NCBI GenBank assembly: GCA_024642065.1
Contig: JAHEBW010000045.1
Location: 124,001-188,000 of the forward strand
Direction: 5' to 3'
Source: Polynucleobacter sp.
GTDB lineage: Bacteria; Pseudomonadota; Gammaproteobacteria; Burkholderiales; Burkholderiaceae
Length of the DNA: 64,000 nt
Shown here: piece after piece, positions 55,215 to 64,000 of the stretch
Numbering within the stretch: position 1 is the stretch's first letter
Layout of the letters: each line of letters opens with the position of its first letter
Notes under the pieces: model-generated
Told to the model about the DNA's origin: nothing
Seen by the model: only the letters and a program-made list of their open reading frames with translations
Databases searched by the model: none
Program-made: the position numbers and the translations under genes

Positions 55215-56217
55215 CTGGGGTAGGTAAGCCCAATTTTTTCAACTCAGAAAAATCTATCCACTCTAATTGTGGGTCTAAGTTGGATAGCTTTTTAGAAACC
55301 ACCACTTGCACCGGTCGAATACTTAATCGTCGATGAGTCAAGATATGTTTAATGGTTGGTAGTTCAATTTTTTTGGCACTCAATGGCAAATCTAACTTTT
55401 CTGGAAAGCTCCAGAGGCCAGCCCAAATACCTTGATGCGGTCTTTTTTCTAAAAGAATTTTTCCTTGGTGAATCAGAATCCACCAATTTATATCGACTGA
55501 AGTGACTTTGACTTTTTTAACCTTTAGAGGGATCTTGTCAATCAAGCTCAACTTCTTGGCCTGACAATCTTTTTCAAATGGGCAAATAACCCCTGAACCA
55601 TCGATGCAGGCAGGCTTATTTTGCGTGCATAGAGTTGCACCGAAATCCATTAAGCCCTGGGTATAAGAAACCAAATCCTCTGGTGCTTTTGGCAATAAAG
55701 ATTCTGCATGCAACCATAATGTTTTGACCGCTGCAGTTTTACTCAAATCCTCTTGAACACCCCAAACTCTTGCAAGCACTCGCTTAACATTGCCATCCAA
55801 GATAGCCGCTGACTCACCATAAGCAAATACAGCGATGGCTGCAGCCGTTGATCGGCCGATTCCAGGCAGAGTTTCCAACAACTTAGGGTCACTTGGAAAA
55901 ACGCCATCAAATTGATTCACTACTTCTTGCGCACAACGATGCAGATTTCTAGCTCTAGTGTAGTAACCCATACCACTCCACTCAGCCAAGACATCATCAA
56001 TGTTTGCCGCTGCCAAATCACTCACACTTGGAAAGCGCTTTAAAAAGGCTTGATATCTTTCGATAACCGTAGCTACTTGTGTTTGCTGCAACATCACTTC
56101 AGATAACCAAACACGATAAGCAGTGCGGTTAATTTGCCATGGCAAGTGATGACGCCCCTGACTTCTTTGCCAAGAGATTAATTTTTTTGTGAAATTTTTA
56201 ACTTCAGTAGACGACAT
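55168..56217 (-). CDS. mutY: A/G-specific adenine glycosylase MutY
   Basis: Removes adenine mispaired with 8-oxoguanine, complementing MutM. The 349-residue protein has the catalytic glutamate in [12 protein letters not shown] (E40), the helix-hairpin-helix [13 protein letters not shown], catalytic [10 protein letters not shown] (D141), and a C-terminal NUDIX-like 8-oxoG recognition domain (about 235-345). The [4Fe-4S] cysteines are C197, C204, C212 and C218, spacing C-x6-C-x7-C-x5-C; the usual spacing is C-x6-C-x2-C-x5-C, so five residues are inserted. The start ATG overlaps the mutM stop (TAATG); further upstream codons lie inside mutM. Confidence 0.94.
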   Translation of the reverse strand: MSSTEVKNFTKKLISWQRSQGRHHLPWQINRTAYRVWLSEVMLQQTQVATVIERYQAFLKRFPSVSDLAAANIDDVLAEWSGMGYYTRARNLHRCAQEVVNQFDGVFPSDPKLLETLPGIGRSTAAAIAVFAYGESAAILDGNVKRVLARVWGVQEDLSKTAAVKTLWLHAESLLPKAPEDLVSYTQGLMDFGATLCTQNKPACIDGSGVICPFEKDCQAKKLSLIDKIPLKVKKVKVTSVDINWWILIHQGKILLEKRPHQGIWAGLWSFPEKLDLPLSAKKIELPTIKHILTHRRLSIRPVQVVVSKKLSNLDPQLEWIDFSELKKLGLPTPVKSFLKNSNLVRDDV

Positions 56218-57053
56218 TATTTCTTTTGGCATTTGTGACAAAAGTAAGTTGATCTCTGACCCTGAACAATTTGTCTAATCGGCGTTTTGCAAACGCGACA
56301 TGGCAATCCTGCCCGGTCATACACCTTTGTTTGCAACATGAAATGTCCTGGATCACCGTCGCTATTCACAAAATCTTTTAAGCTACTGCCTCCAGCTTTG
56401 ATGGCTTTTTTCAGCGTCTCTTTAATGGCGATTGCTAATTTTTCTGCCCGCGGCAAACTTAACTTGCCTGCAGCCATCTCCGGATGAATCCCTGCAGAGA
56501 ACAAACTTTCGGAACAATAGATATTGCCTACACCAACCACAGCCTGGCCAGCTAACAACCATTGTTTGATCGCGATTTGCCTACCCTTAGCATGTTGATG
56601 AAGATGTTTACCAGCCTTGGCCTCATTGAAGTCGTCTGAAAATGGCTCAAGTCCAAGCTTAGCGATCAATGGATGTTTTTCAATCTCACCATCTTCATCA
56701 CTCGCCCACAAAACAGCGCCAAACTTCCTAGGATCATGCAAGCGCAAAACATGCTTGCCGAAAGTTATTTCAACTCGATCATGCTTTTTTAGTTCATCAC
56801 TAGGCTTTAAGACTCTCAAAACGCCCGTCATTCCCAAGTGAACAATCAAATGCCCATCATCCATCCTGAATAACAAATACTTACCACGCCTCTTAATAAG
56901 AGCCACCTGCTGACCTACTAATATTTGCTCCAAATTCTTAGGGACAGGCCATCTTAGGCGGCCGTCGTATATTTTGACGGCAGTAACCCTTTTACCCTGA
57001 ACATAGGGCTCTATTCCTTGCTTGGTAACTTCAACTTCTGGCAGTTCTGGCAT
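56217..57053 (-). CDS. mutM: Formamidopyrimidine-DNA glycosylase (Fpg)
   Basis: Bifunctional glycosylase/AP lyase that excises 8-oxoguanine opposite cytosine. The 278-residue protein starts PELPEVEV; its N-terminal proline and Glu are the catalytic residues after Met removal. It has LLFRMDDGHLIVHLGMTG, the H2TH region VVGVGNIYCSESLFSAGIHP and the C-terminal zinc finger with CRVC and CHKC. Adjacent mutY completes the GO repair pair in one transcript. Divergent from the TPR-LolB gene. Confidence 0.96.
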   Translation of the reverse strand: MPELPEVEVTKQGIEPYVQGKRVTAVKIYDGRLRWPVPKNLEQILVGQQVALIKRRGKYLLFRMDDGHLIVHLGMTGVLRVLKPSDELKKHDRVEITFGKHVLRLHDPRKFGAVLWASDEDGEIEKHPLIAKLGLEPFSDDFNEAKAGKHLHQHAKGRQIAIKQWLLAGQAVVGVGNIYCSESLFSAGIHPEMAAGKLSLPRAEKLAIAIKETLKKAIKAGGSSLKDFVNSDGDPGHFMLQTKVYDRAGLPCRVCKTPIRQIVQGQRSTYFCHKCQKK

Positions 57054-57088
57054 ATCGCAATTGTAGGCTGTGAGATTAGAATGTGCTT

Positions 57089-58546
57089 ATGACGAAAAAA
57101 ATCAAATTCTGGCTAAGCGCGATCCTTTTCACAATCAGCGCTCAAGGCTTTGCAAATAATGCCCAAGGCCTATCTGCCGAACAAATGTTTCAGGTATTAG
57201 CGTCAGAAATTGGCCTTCAAAGAGGCGAGGCTAGTATTGCCTATCAAACTTATTTAGGCATGGCCAGAACTACCGGCGATGCAAGGCTTGCACAAAGAGC
57301 AATGGAAATTGCGATTGCTGCCAACTCACCTAGCTTAGCTCTTGATGCAGCTAGATTGTGGGACGAACTTGACCCCAAAGAAGCTAAAAGTATCTTTGCG
57401 ACTCTTTTAATCATTAATCAGAGATGGACTGAAAGTGTCCGCCCAGCTCAAGCGCAACTAAAAAACCTCAAAACCTCTACTGAGAAAGAAAAGCTGATTA
57501 ATTCATGGCGCCCTCTTCTTGCTGGCGCGCAAGATGAAGATGCCAGCTTAATTGCTTTCTATCAAATAGTTCAACCAAGTATTCATCAAGTCAAAGACCA
57601 TGAAATTCATTATGTATTTGCATTGGCCGCAGAGAAAGCTAAGCAATTTGATGCCATGGAAAAAAGCTTGCGCTTCATCATCAGTAAAAATCCCTCAAAT
57701 AAGAATGCATTAAATGCCTTGGGTTATTCGTTTGCAGATCGAGGCATCAAATTAAATGAAGCGGTTACCCTACTCGCCAAAGCGTATCAACTCGCACCAG
57801 ACGACATGCTGATATTAGATAGCGTGGCATGGGCTAACTACAAGCTAGGCAAAAAAGAATTAGCCATTAAACAATTGACCCAAGCGTTCAACACTCAAGC
57901 AGAGGCAGAAATTGGCGCCCACCTTGGTGAAGTTTTATGGATGGCCTCTGAGAAAGAAGCAGCAGATATTGTTTGGAGAAAATCTGAAACATTAGATGCT
58001 AATAACAAAACTCTAAAAGAAACTTTAAAACGTCTTTGGCCCAATAGAATCCCGGCGGCAAAAGTGCTTGGCAAGCAACAACTCTGGGACGGCCGCTTTG
58101 GCGTAAAAATCACAGGCCAAAAATCAACTGAAGGTGGCAGCGGTGGATTTACTTTGTCCCATGATGGGCAAACTGATATCTTAGATATAAGAAATCCAAT
58201 CGGCAGCCCTTTAGCGAAAATTACTATTGGCCCTTCTGGTGCAAAACTAGAAGATGGTGACAAAATTTTTGAAGCTCATGACGCAGACTCATTGCTGCAA
58301 ACTTATCTAGGCTTACCTTTACCTGCCAGAGGTTTATCTAAATGGTTAAATGGTGAAGCAAGAGTCGGGTCACCTGCAAGTATTGAACGCGATCAACGTT
58401 ATCGCACCATTAAAATGATTCAAGATGGATGGGTCATGAATTTTTCTTGGAATGATAAAAATCAACTCGAGAAAATGGATCTTCAAAGAAAGGCTGCCGC
58501 AGGCCCCATCGAAATCAAACTTATTTTTGAGCCGATTGATGATTAA
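57089..58546 (+). CDS. TPR protein fused to a LolB-like lipoprotein-insertion domain
   Basis: 485-residue exported protein. It has a signal peptide (MTKKIKFWLSAILF..., probable cleavage after GFA near 23) and helical TPR-like repeats (about 30-310; SKNPSNKNALNALGYSFADR and LAPDDMLILDSVAWANYKLG are clear units). The C-terminal domain (about 330-485) matches LolB: WDGRFGVKI, IRNPIGSPLAKI, HDADSLLQTYLGLPLPARGL and LSKWLNGEA. LolB receives lipoproteins from LolA and inserts them into the outer membrane, and is normally a separate lipoprotein. By my reading this protein has no cysteine at all, so no lipid anchor. In related genomes TPR and lolB are separate genes between mutM and ispE, so this looks like a fusion. 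An in-frame GTG at 57083 is an alternative start. Confidence 0.82.
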   Translation: MTKKIKFWLSAILFTISAQGFANNAQGLSAEQMFQVLASEIGLQRGEASIAYQTYLGMARTTGDARLAQRAMEIAIAANSPSLALDAARLWDELDPKEAKSIFATLLIINQRWTESVRPAQAQLKNLKTSTEKEKLINSWRPLLAGAQDEDASLIAFYQIVQPSIHQVKDHEIHYVFALAAEKAKQFDAMEKSLRFIISKNPSNKNALNALGYSFADRGIKLNEAVTLLAKAYQLAPDDMLILDSVAWANYKLGKKELAIKQLTQAFNTQAEAEIGAHLGEVLWMASEKEAADIVWRKSETLDANNKTLKETLKRLWPNRIPAAKVLGKQQLWDGRFGVKITGQKSTEGGSGGFTLSHDGQTDILDIRNPIGSPLAKITIGPSGAKLEDGDKIFEAHDADSLLQTYLGLPLPARGLSKWLNGEARVGSPASIERDQRYRTIKMIQDGWVMNFSWNDKNQLEKMDLQRKAAAGPIEIKLIFEPIDD

Positions 58547-58549
58547 GTC

Positions 58550-59410
58550 ATGACAAAAAAGATGCATGTTCTTGCCCCGGCAAAAATTAATCGTTTTTTG
58601 CACATCACAGGCCAAAGACCTGACGGCTACCATTTATTACAAACTGTTTTTCAACTGATTAACTTATGTGATGAGATCAGCCTAAGCTGCACCAACAATG
58701 GTGAAATTACTCGTATCAATGGCGCCCAATCAGTTTTGGCAGATGATGATCTAGTAGTAAAAGCAGCCAAACTTTTACAAAAAACTACCAAAACGCAGCT
58801 AGGTTGTGAAATCAGCCTGACAAAAAACATTCCAATGGGCGCAGGTCTTGGGGGAGGATCTTCTGATGCTGCTAGCGTTTTGTGGGGCTTGAATGAACTT
58901 TGGGGAACTGGCTTAAATAGAGCAAAACTCATGGAGTTAGGCCTTGAACTAGGGGCTGATGTGCCATTTTTCTTATTGGGTCAAAATGCCTTTGCAGAAG
59001 GGGTTGGCGAGCTTCTGTCACCAATTAATCTACCCCAAAGCACAGTATTTATCATTTACCCCCAGGTCAACATACCCACGGTAGATATCTTCAAATCCCC
59101 AGATTTGACGAGAAATCACCCAACCGTTACAATCTCAGACTTTATTGGATCACCCAACTTAGAACAGTTTGGCTGTAACGATTGTGAAAAGGTAGCGGTT
59201 CAAAAGTATCAGGCAGTTGCAGATGCAATTGAATGGTTAAGCCAAAAGGCTCCTTCATCGAGCCCTAGGATGTCAGGATCAGGTAGTAGCGTGTTTGCAA
59301 TACTTGATCAAGACACTGCCAATCAATTACTGAAACAGTTGCCTAATCAGTGGCTAGGATTTGTGGCTGAGGGGCTTAATAAGCATCCGTCATACAATCC
59401 AAGTTCATAG
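58550..59410 (+). CDS. ispE: 4-diphosphocytidyl-2-C-methyl-D-erythritol kinase
   Basis: GHMP kinase of the MEP pathway to isoprenoids (needed for ubiquinone side chain and undecaprenyl phosphate). The 286-residue protein has [20 protein letters not shown] (substrate-binding Lys), the phosphate loop [20 protein letters not shown] (about 98-117) and the late [14 protein letters not shown]. Starts 3 bases after the LolB-fusion gene. lolB-ispE-tRNA-prs is a conserved order in beta- and gammaproteobacteria. Confidence 0.96.
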   Translation: MTKKMHVLAPAKINRFLHITGQRPDGYHLLQTVFQLINLCDEISLSCTNNGEITRINGAQSVLADDDLVVKAAKLLQKTTKTQLGCEISLTKNIPMGAGLGGGSSDAASVLWGLNELWGTGLNRAKLMELGLELGADVPFFLLGQNAFAEGVGELLSPINLPQSTVFIIYPQVNIPTVDIFKSPDLTRNHPTVTISDFIGSPNLEQFGCNDCEKVAVQKYQAVADAIEWLSQKAPSSSPRMSGSGSSVFAILDQDTANQLLKQLPNQWLGFVAEGLNKHPSYNPSS

Positions 59411-59423
59411 GAGTAGATGCGAG

Positions 59424-59500
59424 AGGGGAGTCGCCAAGCTGGTTAAGGCACCGGATTTTGATTCCGGCATGCGAAGGTTCGAATCCTTCTTCCCCTGCCA
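59424..59500 (+). tRNA. tRNA-Gln (anticodon UUG)
   Basis: 77-nt cloverleaf including an encoded CCA. Acceptor stem AGGGGAG/TTCCCCT with one G-T pair, D arm GCC...GGC, anticodon stem CCGGA/TCCGG around loop TTTTGAT (anticodon TTG at 59458-59460), T arm GAAGG/CCTTC with loop TTCGAAT, discriminator G. Placed between ispE and prs, as in many relatives. Confidence 0.97.
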
Positions 59501-59562
59501 ACACTCAGATGTCGCATAATCTAACTACTCAATCAAAAATATCAAATATGACACGAGGCTCC

Positions 59563-60519
59563 ATGCATCCTGAAACCATGATGGTTTTTACTGGCAACGC
59601 CAATCCTGCGTTAGCTAAAGCGGTCGCAGACCACCTTCAATTGCCATTAGGCAAAGCAGAAGTAGGTCGCTTCTCTGATGGCGAGATTCAGGTAGAAATC
59701 CAAGAAAACGTTCGCGGAAAACACGTTGTTGTTTTGCAATCGACATGCGCCCCCGCCAACGACAACCTCATGGAATTAATGATCATGGTTGATGCCCTAA
59801 AACGCGCATCTGCCGGAAGAATTACCGCAGTGATCCCTTACTTTGGCTATGCACGCCAAGATAGAAGACCAAGATCTGCTCGTGTTGCTATTTCAGCTCG
59901 CCTTGTTGCGAATATGCTTCAGCAAGTTGCTGGCGTAGACCGCGTTCTAACCATGGATTTGCATGCTGACCAAATTCAGGGCTTCTTTGATATCCCTGTA
60001 GACAATATTTACGCATCACCAATCCTATTGAGCGACCTTCAATCAAAGAAAGGCCCAGACCTACTCGTGGTCTCACCTGACGTTGGTGGCGTTGTAAGAG
60101 CACGTGCCTTAGCTAAGCAATTAGGTTGTGATCTAGCGATTATTGATAAACGTCGTCCAAAGGCTAACGTTTCTGAGGTGATGCACGTTATTGGCGAAGT
60201 AGATGGTCGCCACTGCGTAATTATGGATGACATGATTGATACGGGCGGTACGCTTTGTAAAGCTGCACAAGTTCTTAAAGAGCGTGGCGCCAAGAGCGTT
60301 GTAGCCTACTGTACTCACCCAGTCTTATCTGGCGGTGCTGTTGGCCGTATTTCTGAATCCGCACTTGATGAAGTGGTTGTTACCGATACCATTCCACTTA
60401 ATGAAGAAGCGAAAAAACTCAAGAAAATCAGAGTCTTATCGACAGCACCTTTGCTAGCAGAAACACTTTCACGTATTAGTACGGGTGATTCTGTCATGTC
60501 TTTATTTGCAGATTCCTGA
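59563..60519 (+). CDS. prs: Ribose-phosphate pyrophosphokinase
   Basis: Makes PRPP from ribose 5-phosphate and ATP for nucleotide, histidine and tryptophan synthesis. Conserved features: [65 protein letters not shown] and the PRPP loop DDMIDTGGT. The frame is open back through the tRNA, which cannot be coding. Family starts lie just before [10 protein letters not shown] choose the ATG at 59563, with GAGG 4 bases upstream, giving 318 residues. ATGs at 59548 and 59578 are alternatives. Confidence 0.95.
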   Translation: MHPETMMVFTGNANPALAKAVADHLQLPLGKAEVGRFSDGEIQVEIQENVRGKHVVVLQSTCAPANDNLMELMIMVDALKRASAGRITAVIPYFGYARQDRRPRSARVAISARLVANMLQQVAGVDRVLTMDLHADQIQGFFDIPVDNIYASPILLSDLQSKKGPDLLVVSPDVGGVVRARALAKQLGCDLAIIDKRRPKANVSEVMHVIGEVDGRHCVIMDDMIDTGGTLCKAAQVLKERGAKSVVAYCTHPVLSGGAVGRISESALDEVVVTDTIPLNEEAKKLKKIRVLSTAPLLAETLSRISTGDSVMSLFADS

Positions 60520-60559
60520 TTTAAGTACTGTTAATCAAGCTTTTAAGCTAAAATAGAGG

Positions 60560-60598
60560 GCTTTCCTGGTTGGTCGCGATCGGGGAAGCTTTTTATTT
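60560..60598 (+). terminator. Terminator or attenuator between prs and rplY
   Basis: GCTTTCC (60560-60566) pairs with GGGAAGC (60583-60589, one G-T pair) around a 16-base loop, followed by TTTTTATTTAT. It fits the end of prs, but it also sits 20-60 bases before the rplY start. It could act as an attenuator if rplY is transcribed from the upstream TAAAAT box near 60549. Confidence 0.6.
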
Positions 60599-60617
60599 AT
60601 TTATTATTGGAGTTAAT

Positions 60618-61256
60618 ATGAAAGTTGTCGCTTACGAACGTAGCGTACAGGGAACGGGTGCGAGCCGCCGCCTGCGCAATGCCGGCAAAACGCCTGGTGT
60701 TATTTATGGTGGTAATGAAACCCCTCAAGCTATTGAGCTAGATCACAATGCACTCTTCCACGCTTTGCGTAAAGAAGCATTCCATTCATCTATTTTGGAT
60801 ATTGAAATTGCTGGTAAGAGCCAAAAAGCTCTTCTACGTGATTATCAAATGCACCCATTTAAGCCTTTGGTTCTTCACATTGATTTTCAACGTGTTGATG
60901 CTAAACAAAAAATTCACGTTAAAGTGCCATTGCACTTTGTAAATGCTGAAATCGCTCCTGCTGTTAAGTTAGGTGGCGCATTAGTAAGTCACATTGCAAC
61001 TGAAATCGAAGTTAGCTGCTTACCAGCAGACTTGCCAGAATTCATTCAAGTTGACTTAGGCAAAATTGAAGTGGGTCACTCAGTTCACGTTAAAGATATC
61101 CCTTTACCAAAAGGTGTAGCTCTTGTATCTCACCTTGAACAAGAAAACCCAGTGGTTGCGAATGCTCGCGTACCATCAGTTAAAGCTGAAGTTGAAACTG
61201 CAGCACCAGTTGCAGCGCCAGCAGCAGCGCCAGCTGCTAAAGAAGAGAAAAAATAA
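60618..61256 (+). CDS. rplY: 50S ribosomal protein L25 (CTC form)
   Basis: L25 binds 5S rRNA. This is the long general-stress (CTC/TL5) form of 212 residues, with an N-terminal L25 domain ([35 protein letters not shown]) and a C-terminal beta domain. The tail is Ala/Pro/Lys-rich ([15 protein letters not shown]). GGAG lies 6 bases before the ATG at 60618; upstream in-frame codons run through the hairpin and have no family match. prs-rplY-pth is a conserved trio. Confidence 0.95.
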   Translation: MKVVAYERSVQGTGASRRLRNAGKTPGVIYGGNETPQAIELDHNALFHALRKEAFHSSILDIEIAGKSQKALLRDYQMHPFKPLVLHIDFQRVDAKQKIHVKVPLHFVNAEIAPAVKLGGALVSHIATEIEVSCLPADLPEFIQVDLGKIEVGHSVHVKDIPLPKGVALVSHLEQENPVVANARVPSVKAEVETAAPVAAPAAAPAAKEEKK

Positions 61257-61273
61257 TTCTTTAGCGCTCATAG

Positions 61274-61301
61274 AAAACCCGCGCATGCGCGGGTTTTTTT
61301 T
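61274..61301 (+). terminator. Rho-independent terminator after rplY
   Basis: AAAACCCGCG / CGCGGGTTTT with loop CATG, followed by eight T in all, 18 bases after the rplY stop. It is a near-perfect intrinsic terminator. The pth gene begins 29 bases later and so needs its own promoter or read-through. Confidence 0.9.
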
Positions 61302-61329
61302 CGAATCAAAATTAGTCTAAAGTAGCGTT

Positions 61330-62679
<1,350 letters not shown>

Positions 62680-62704
62680 TCAAGCATTGCGTCTTTTAGC
62701 TAGT

Positions 62705-63304
62705 TTATATCGCTTTAGGTGCTAATAAGCTACCTGTTGCTATCCCGGAGCGTATGGTACGCTGAATTTCCCATAAATCGCCATATTCAGGGATATCTTT
62801 TAGTAAATTTTCAGGAATAACTGTTTTAGGGTGTTCTATATAGATATAAGAACCCTCATCTTTCCTGGTAAGCCTTGAAGCCTCTGTGAGAGCCTTCAAA
62901 AATATGCCCTCATTGGCAAACGGAGGGTCAATAAAAGTAACGTCAATAGAATTAGCTGGCAATCGTGCGCTATGAGCAATAGCATCCGTCTTAATGATCT
63001 CGATAGACCCTAGCTTTTCATCATGGCCTAGTGACGCTTGATTCTTTTTAAGGGTATCGCAAGCTTTTGCCGATAACTCAAGCATCAGAACAGATTTTGC
63101 GCCACGAGAAATGGCTTCAAAACCAAGCGCGCCCGTTCCTGAAAACATATCTAAACAAGTTAACCCATCCAAACGCTGACCAAGACAATTGAATAATGTT
63201 TCTCTTGTTCTATCTGCAGTTGGTCTCAATCCCGGAAGATCTGCAACTTGTAATTGTCTTCCGCGCCAATACCCGCCAATAATTCTTACCTTGCCAGAAG
63301 TCAT
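62705..63304 (-). CDS. rsmD: 16S rRNA (guanine-N2)-methyltransferase RsmD
   Basis: Methylates G966 of 16S rRNA in the assembled 30S subunit. The 199-residue protein has the start VRIIGGYWRGRQLQVAD, PTADRTRETLFNCL, SAM motif CLDMFSGTGALGFEAISRGA and the catalytic FIDPPF. Its ATG overlaps the stop of the upstream M16 peptidase gene by 4 bases. rsmD-coaD adjacency is common across bacteria. Confidence 0.96.
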   Translation of the reverse strand: MTSGKVRIIGGYWRGRQLQVADLPGLRPTADRTRETLFNCLGQRLDGLTCLDMFSGTGALGFEAISRGAKSVLMLELSAKACDTLKKNQASLGHDEKLGSIEIIKTDAIAHSARLPANSIDVTFIDPPFANEGIFLKALTEASRLTRKDEGSYIYIEHPKTVIPENLLKDIPEYGDLWEIQRTIRSGIATGSLLAPKAI

Positions 63305-64000
63305 GGCGCCCCAACAATAACAGTCACCAACTTATCCATATCCAAATGTTTTTTATATGCAGCAATTACTTGCTCTTTAGTTACTGAACTTAATTGTTTT
63401 GTCCAAGTATCAAGGGTATCTAAAGGCAAATCATTCCAAGCAATACTTGCCACGTTATCTAGAATTTTTTTATTGCTATCAATTCTGAGTGGGAAACCAT
63501 TCACTAAATTATTCTTGGCTGCAAGCATCTCTGTATCAGATGGCCCAGATTCAATGAAATCAGAAATAGTTTTTTTCATGACTTCCACAGATAAATCCGC
63601 CTGCTCCTTTTTAGTTTGCATACCAGCAACAAATGGACCGACTTGACGTCCTGGAGATACATAGCTGTAAACGCTATATGCAAGCCCTCTTTTTTCACGA
63701 ACCTCTTTAGTCAAACGGGAAACAAATCCACCGCCCCCCAAGACATAGTTACCAACCAACATAGGAAAGTAGTCAGGATTTTTTCTCGCAATTGTTGGCA
63801 TCCCCATAGAAATATGAGCTTGCTGAGCAGAATGAGGGATTTTGATGACTTGCTGCTTGGCATCTTTCTTCTCAAACAAGTTCACCTCTGGGGCCATTGT
63901 TATAACTTTAGCCTCAGCAGGTAAGGTAGACATGAGCTTACTCACTAATACATCAGCATCTTGGCGAGTGATATCACCAACAATAGTTATCTTTGAACCT
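63301..64000 (-). CDS. M16-family peptidase-like protein, 5' end outside window
   Basis: C-terminal part of an M16 (pitrilysin/insulinase-like) protein. The frame stays open through the window end, so the start is missing; the GTG at 63945 is internal, since codons upstream encode GSKITIVGDITRQDADVLVS, which fits the family. Visible are AHISMGMPTIARKNPDYFPM, LGGGGFVSRLTKEVREKRGL and YSVYSYVSPGRQVGPF, typical of the non-catalytic C-terminal half. The HxxEH zinc motif would be in the N-terminal half or in a partner subunit outside the window. In relatives two M16 genes sit before rsmD. Probably periplasmic; unproven here. Confidence 0.88.
   Translation of the reverse strand, partial: GSKITIVGDITRQDADVLVSKLMSTLPAEAKVITMAPEVNLFEKKDAKQQVIKIPHSAQQAHISMGMPTIARKNPDYFPMLVGNYVLGGGGFVSRLTKEVREKRGLAYSVYSYVSPGRQVGPFVAGMQTKKEQADLSVEVMKKTISDFIESGPSDTEMLAAKNNLVNGFPLRIDSNKKILDNVASIAWNDLPLDTLDTWTKQLSSVTKEQVIAAYKKHLDMDKLVTVIVGAP

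Noticed and set aside
57895-58263. 122-codon frame on the - strand
   Set aside because: Antisense to the TPR-LolB gene, Pro/Ser-rich and without similarity.

Overview
The window is a stretch of conserved bacterial core chromosome. Gene content, gene order and protein features point to a betaproteobacterium of the order Burkholderiales. By eye the base composition is AT-richer than most of that order, which together with the gene order suggests Polynucleobacter or a close relative. The genus is inference; no 16S gene is present. Almost every base is coding, genes often overlap by 1 to 4 bases, and I see no insertion sequence, prophage, CRISPR array, integron or restriction/defence locus.

Layout. 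1-6600: gmhB (cut by the window edge) and plsC face a leftward lptD-surA-pdxA-rsmA operon (outer-membrane LPS assembly, periplasmic chaperone, PLP synthesis, rRNA methylation). 6625-16000: a rightward run amgK-murU-pepP-ubiH, dusB-fis, purH, ruvC-ruvA-ruvB. 15961-22600: a leftward phosphatase gene and tyrS, rightward anmK, leftward erpA, argC and rplM-rpsI, then a divergent promoter region that appears to drive a small RNA leftward and an OsmC-family gene rightward, and the RNase P RNA gene. 22603-39071: a long leftward block with pyrC, glycerate kinase, an Atm1-type ABC exporter, a cardiolipin synthase, nudB-aspS, a DUF502 protein, the ubiquinone genes ubiB-ubiJ-ubiE around a Tim44-like protein, a DUF971 protein and a giant 1278-residue FAD/Fe-S oxidoreductase. 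39130-47545: yqaA, ilvA-nucleotidase-queF, ssb, an MFS transporter and uvrA. 47569-55214: kdsD-kdsC-lptC-lptA-lptB-rpoN-hpf-ptsN-hprK-rapZ, joining KDO synthesis and LPS transport to the nitrogen-PTS regulatory genes. 55168-64000: mutY-mutM, a TPR-LolB fusion gene, ispE, tRNA-Gln(UUG), prs, rplY, pth, then leftward ferredoxin, coaD, rsmD and an M16-family peptidase cut by the window end.

How the genes work together. Envelope biogenesis is the strongest theme: heptose and KDO supply (gmhB, kdsD, kdsC), LPS transport (lptA, lptB, lptC, lptD), chaperone and lipoprotein insertion (surA, LolB-like domain), phospholipids (plsC, cls) and peptidoglycan recycling (anmK, amgK, murU). A second theme is ubiquinone synthesis (ubiH, ubiB, ubiJ, ubiE), beside a large oxidoreductase that could feed electrons to the quinone pool. 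DNA repair (ruvABC, uvrA, mutM, mutY, ssb) and translation genes fill most of the rest.

No obviously new multi-gene system is present. The observations most worth checking are: a LolB domain fused behind a TPR domain with no lipid-attachment cysteine; a probable small RNA with an anti-Shine-Dalgarno-like C-rich segment upstream of rplM; a ubiJ gene whose conserved N-terminus has no ATG, GTG or TTG start and contains a perfect 11-bp inverted repeat; an LptD with only two cysteines; and a MutY with a widened iron-sulphur cysteine spacing.
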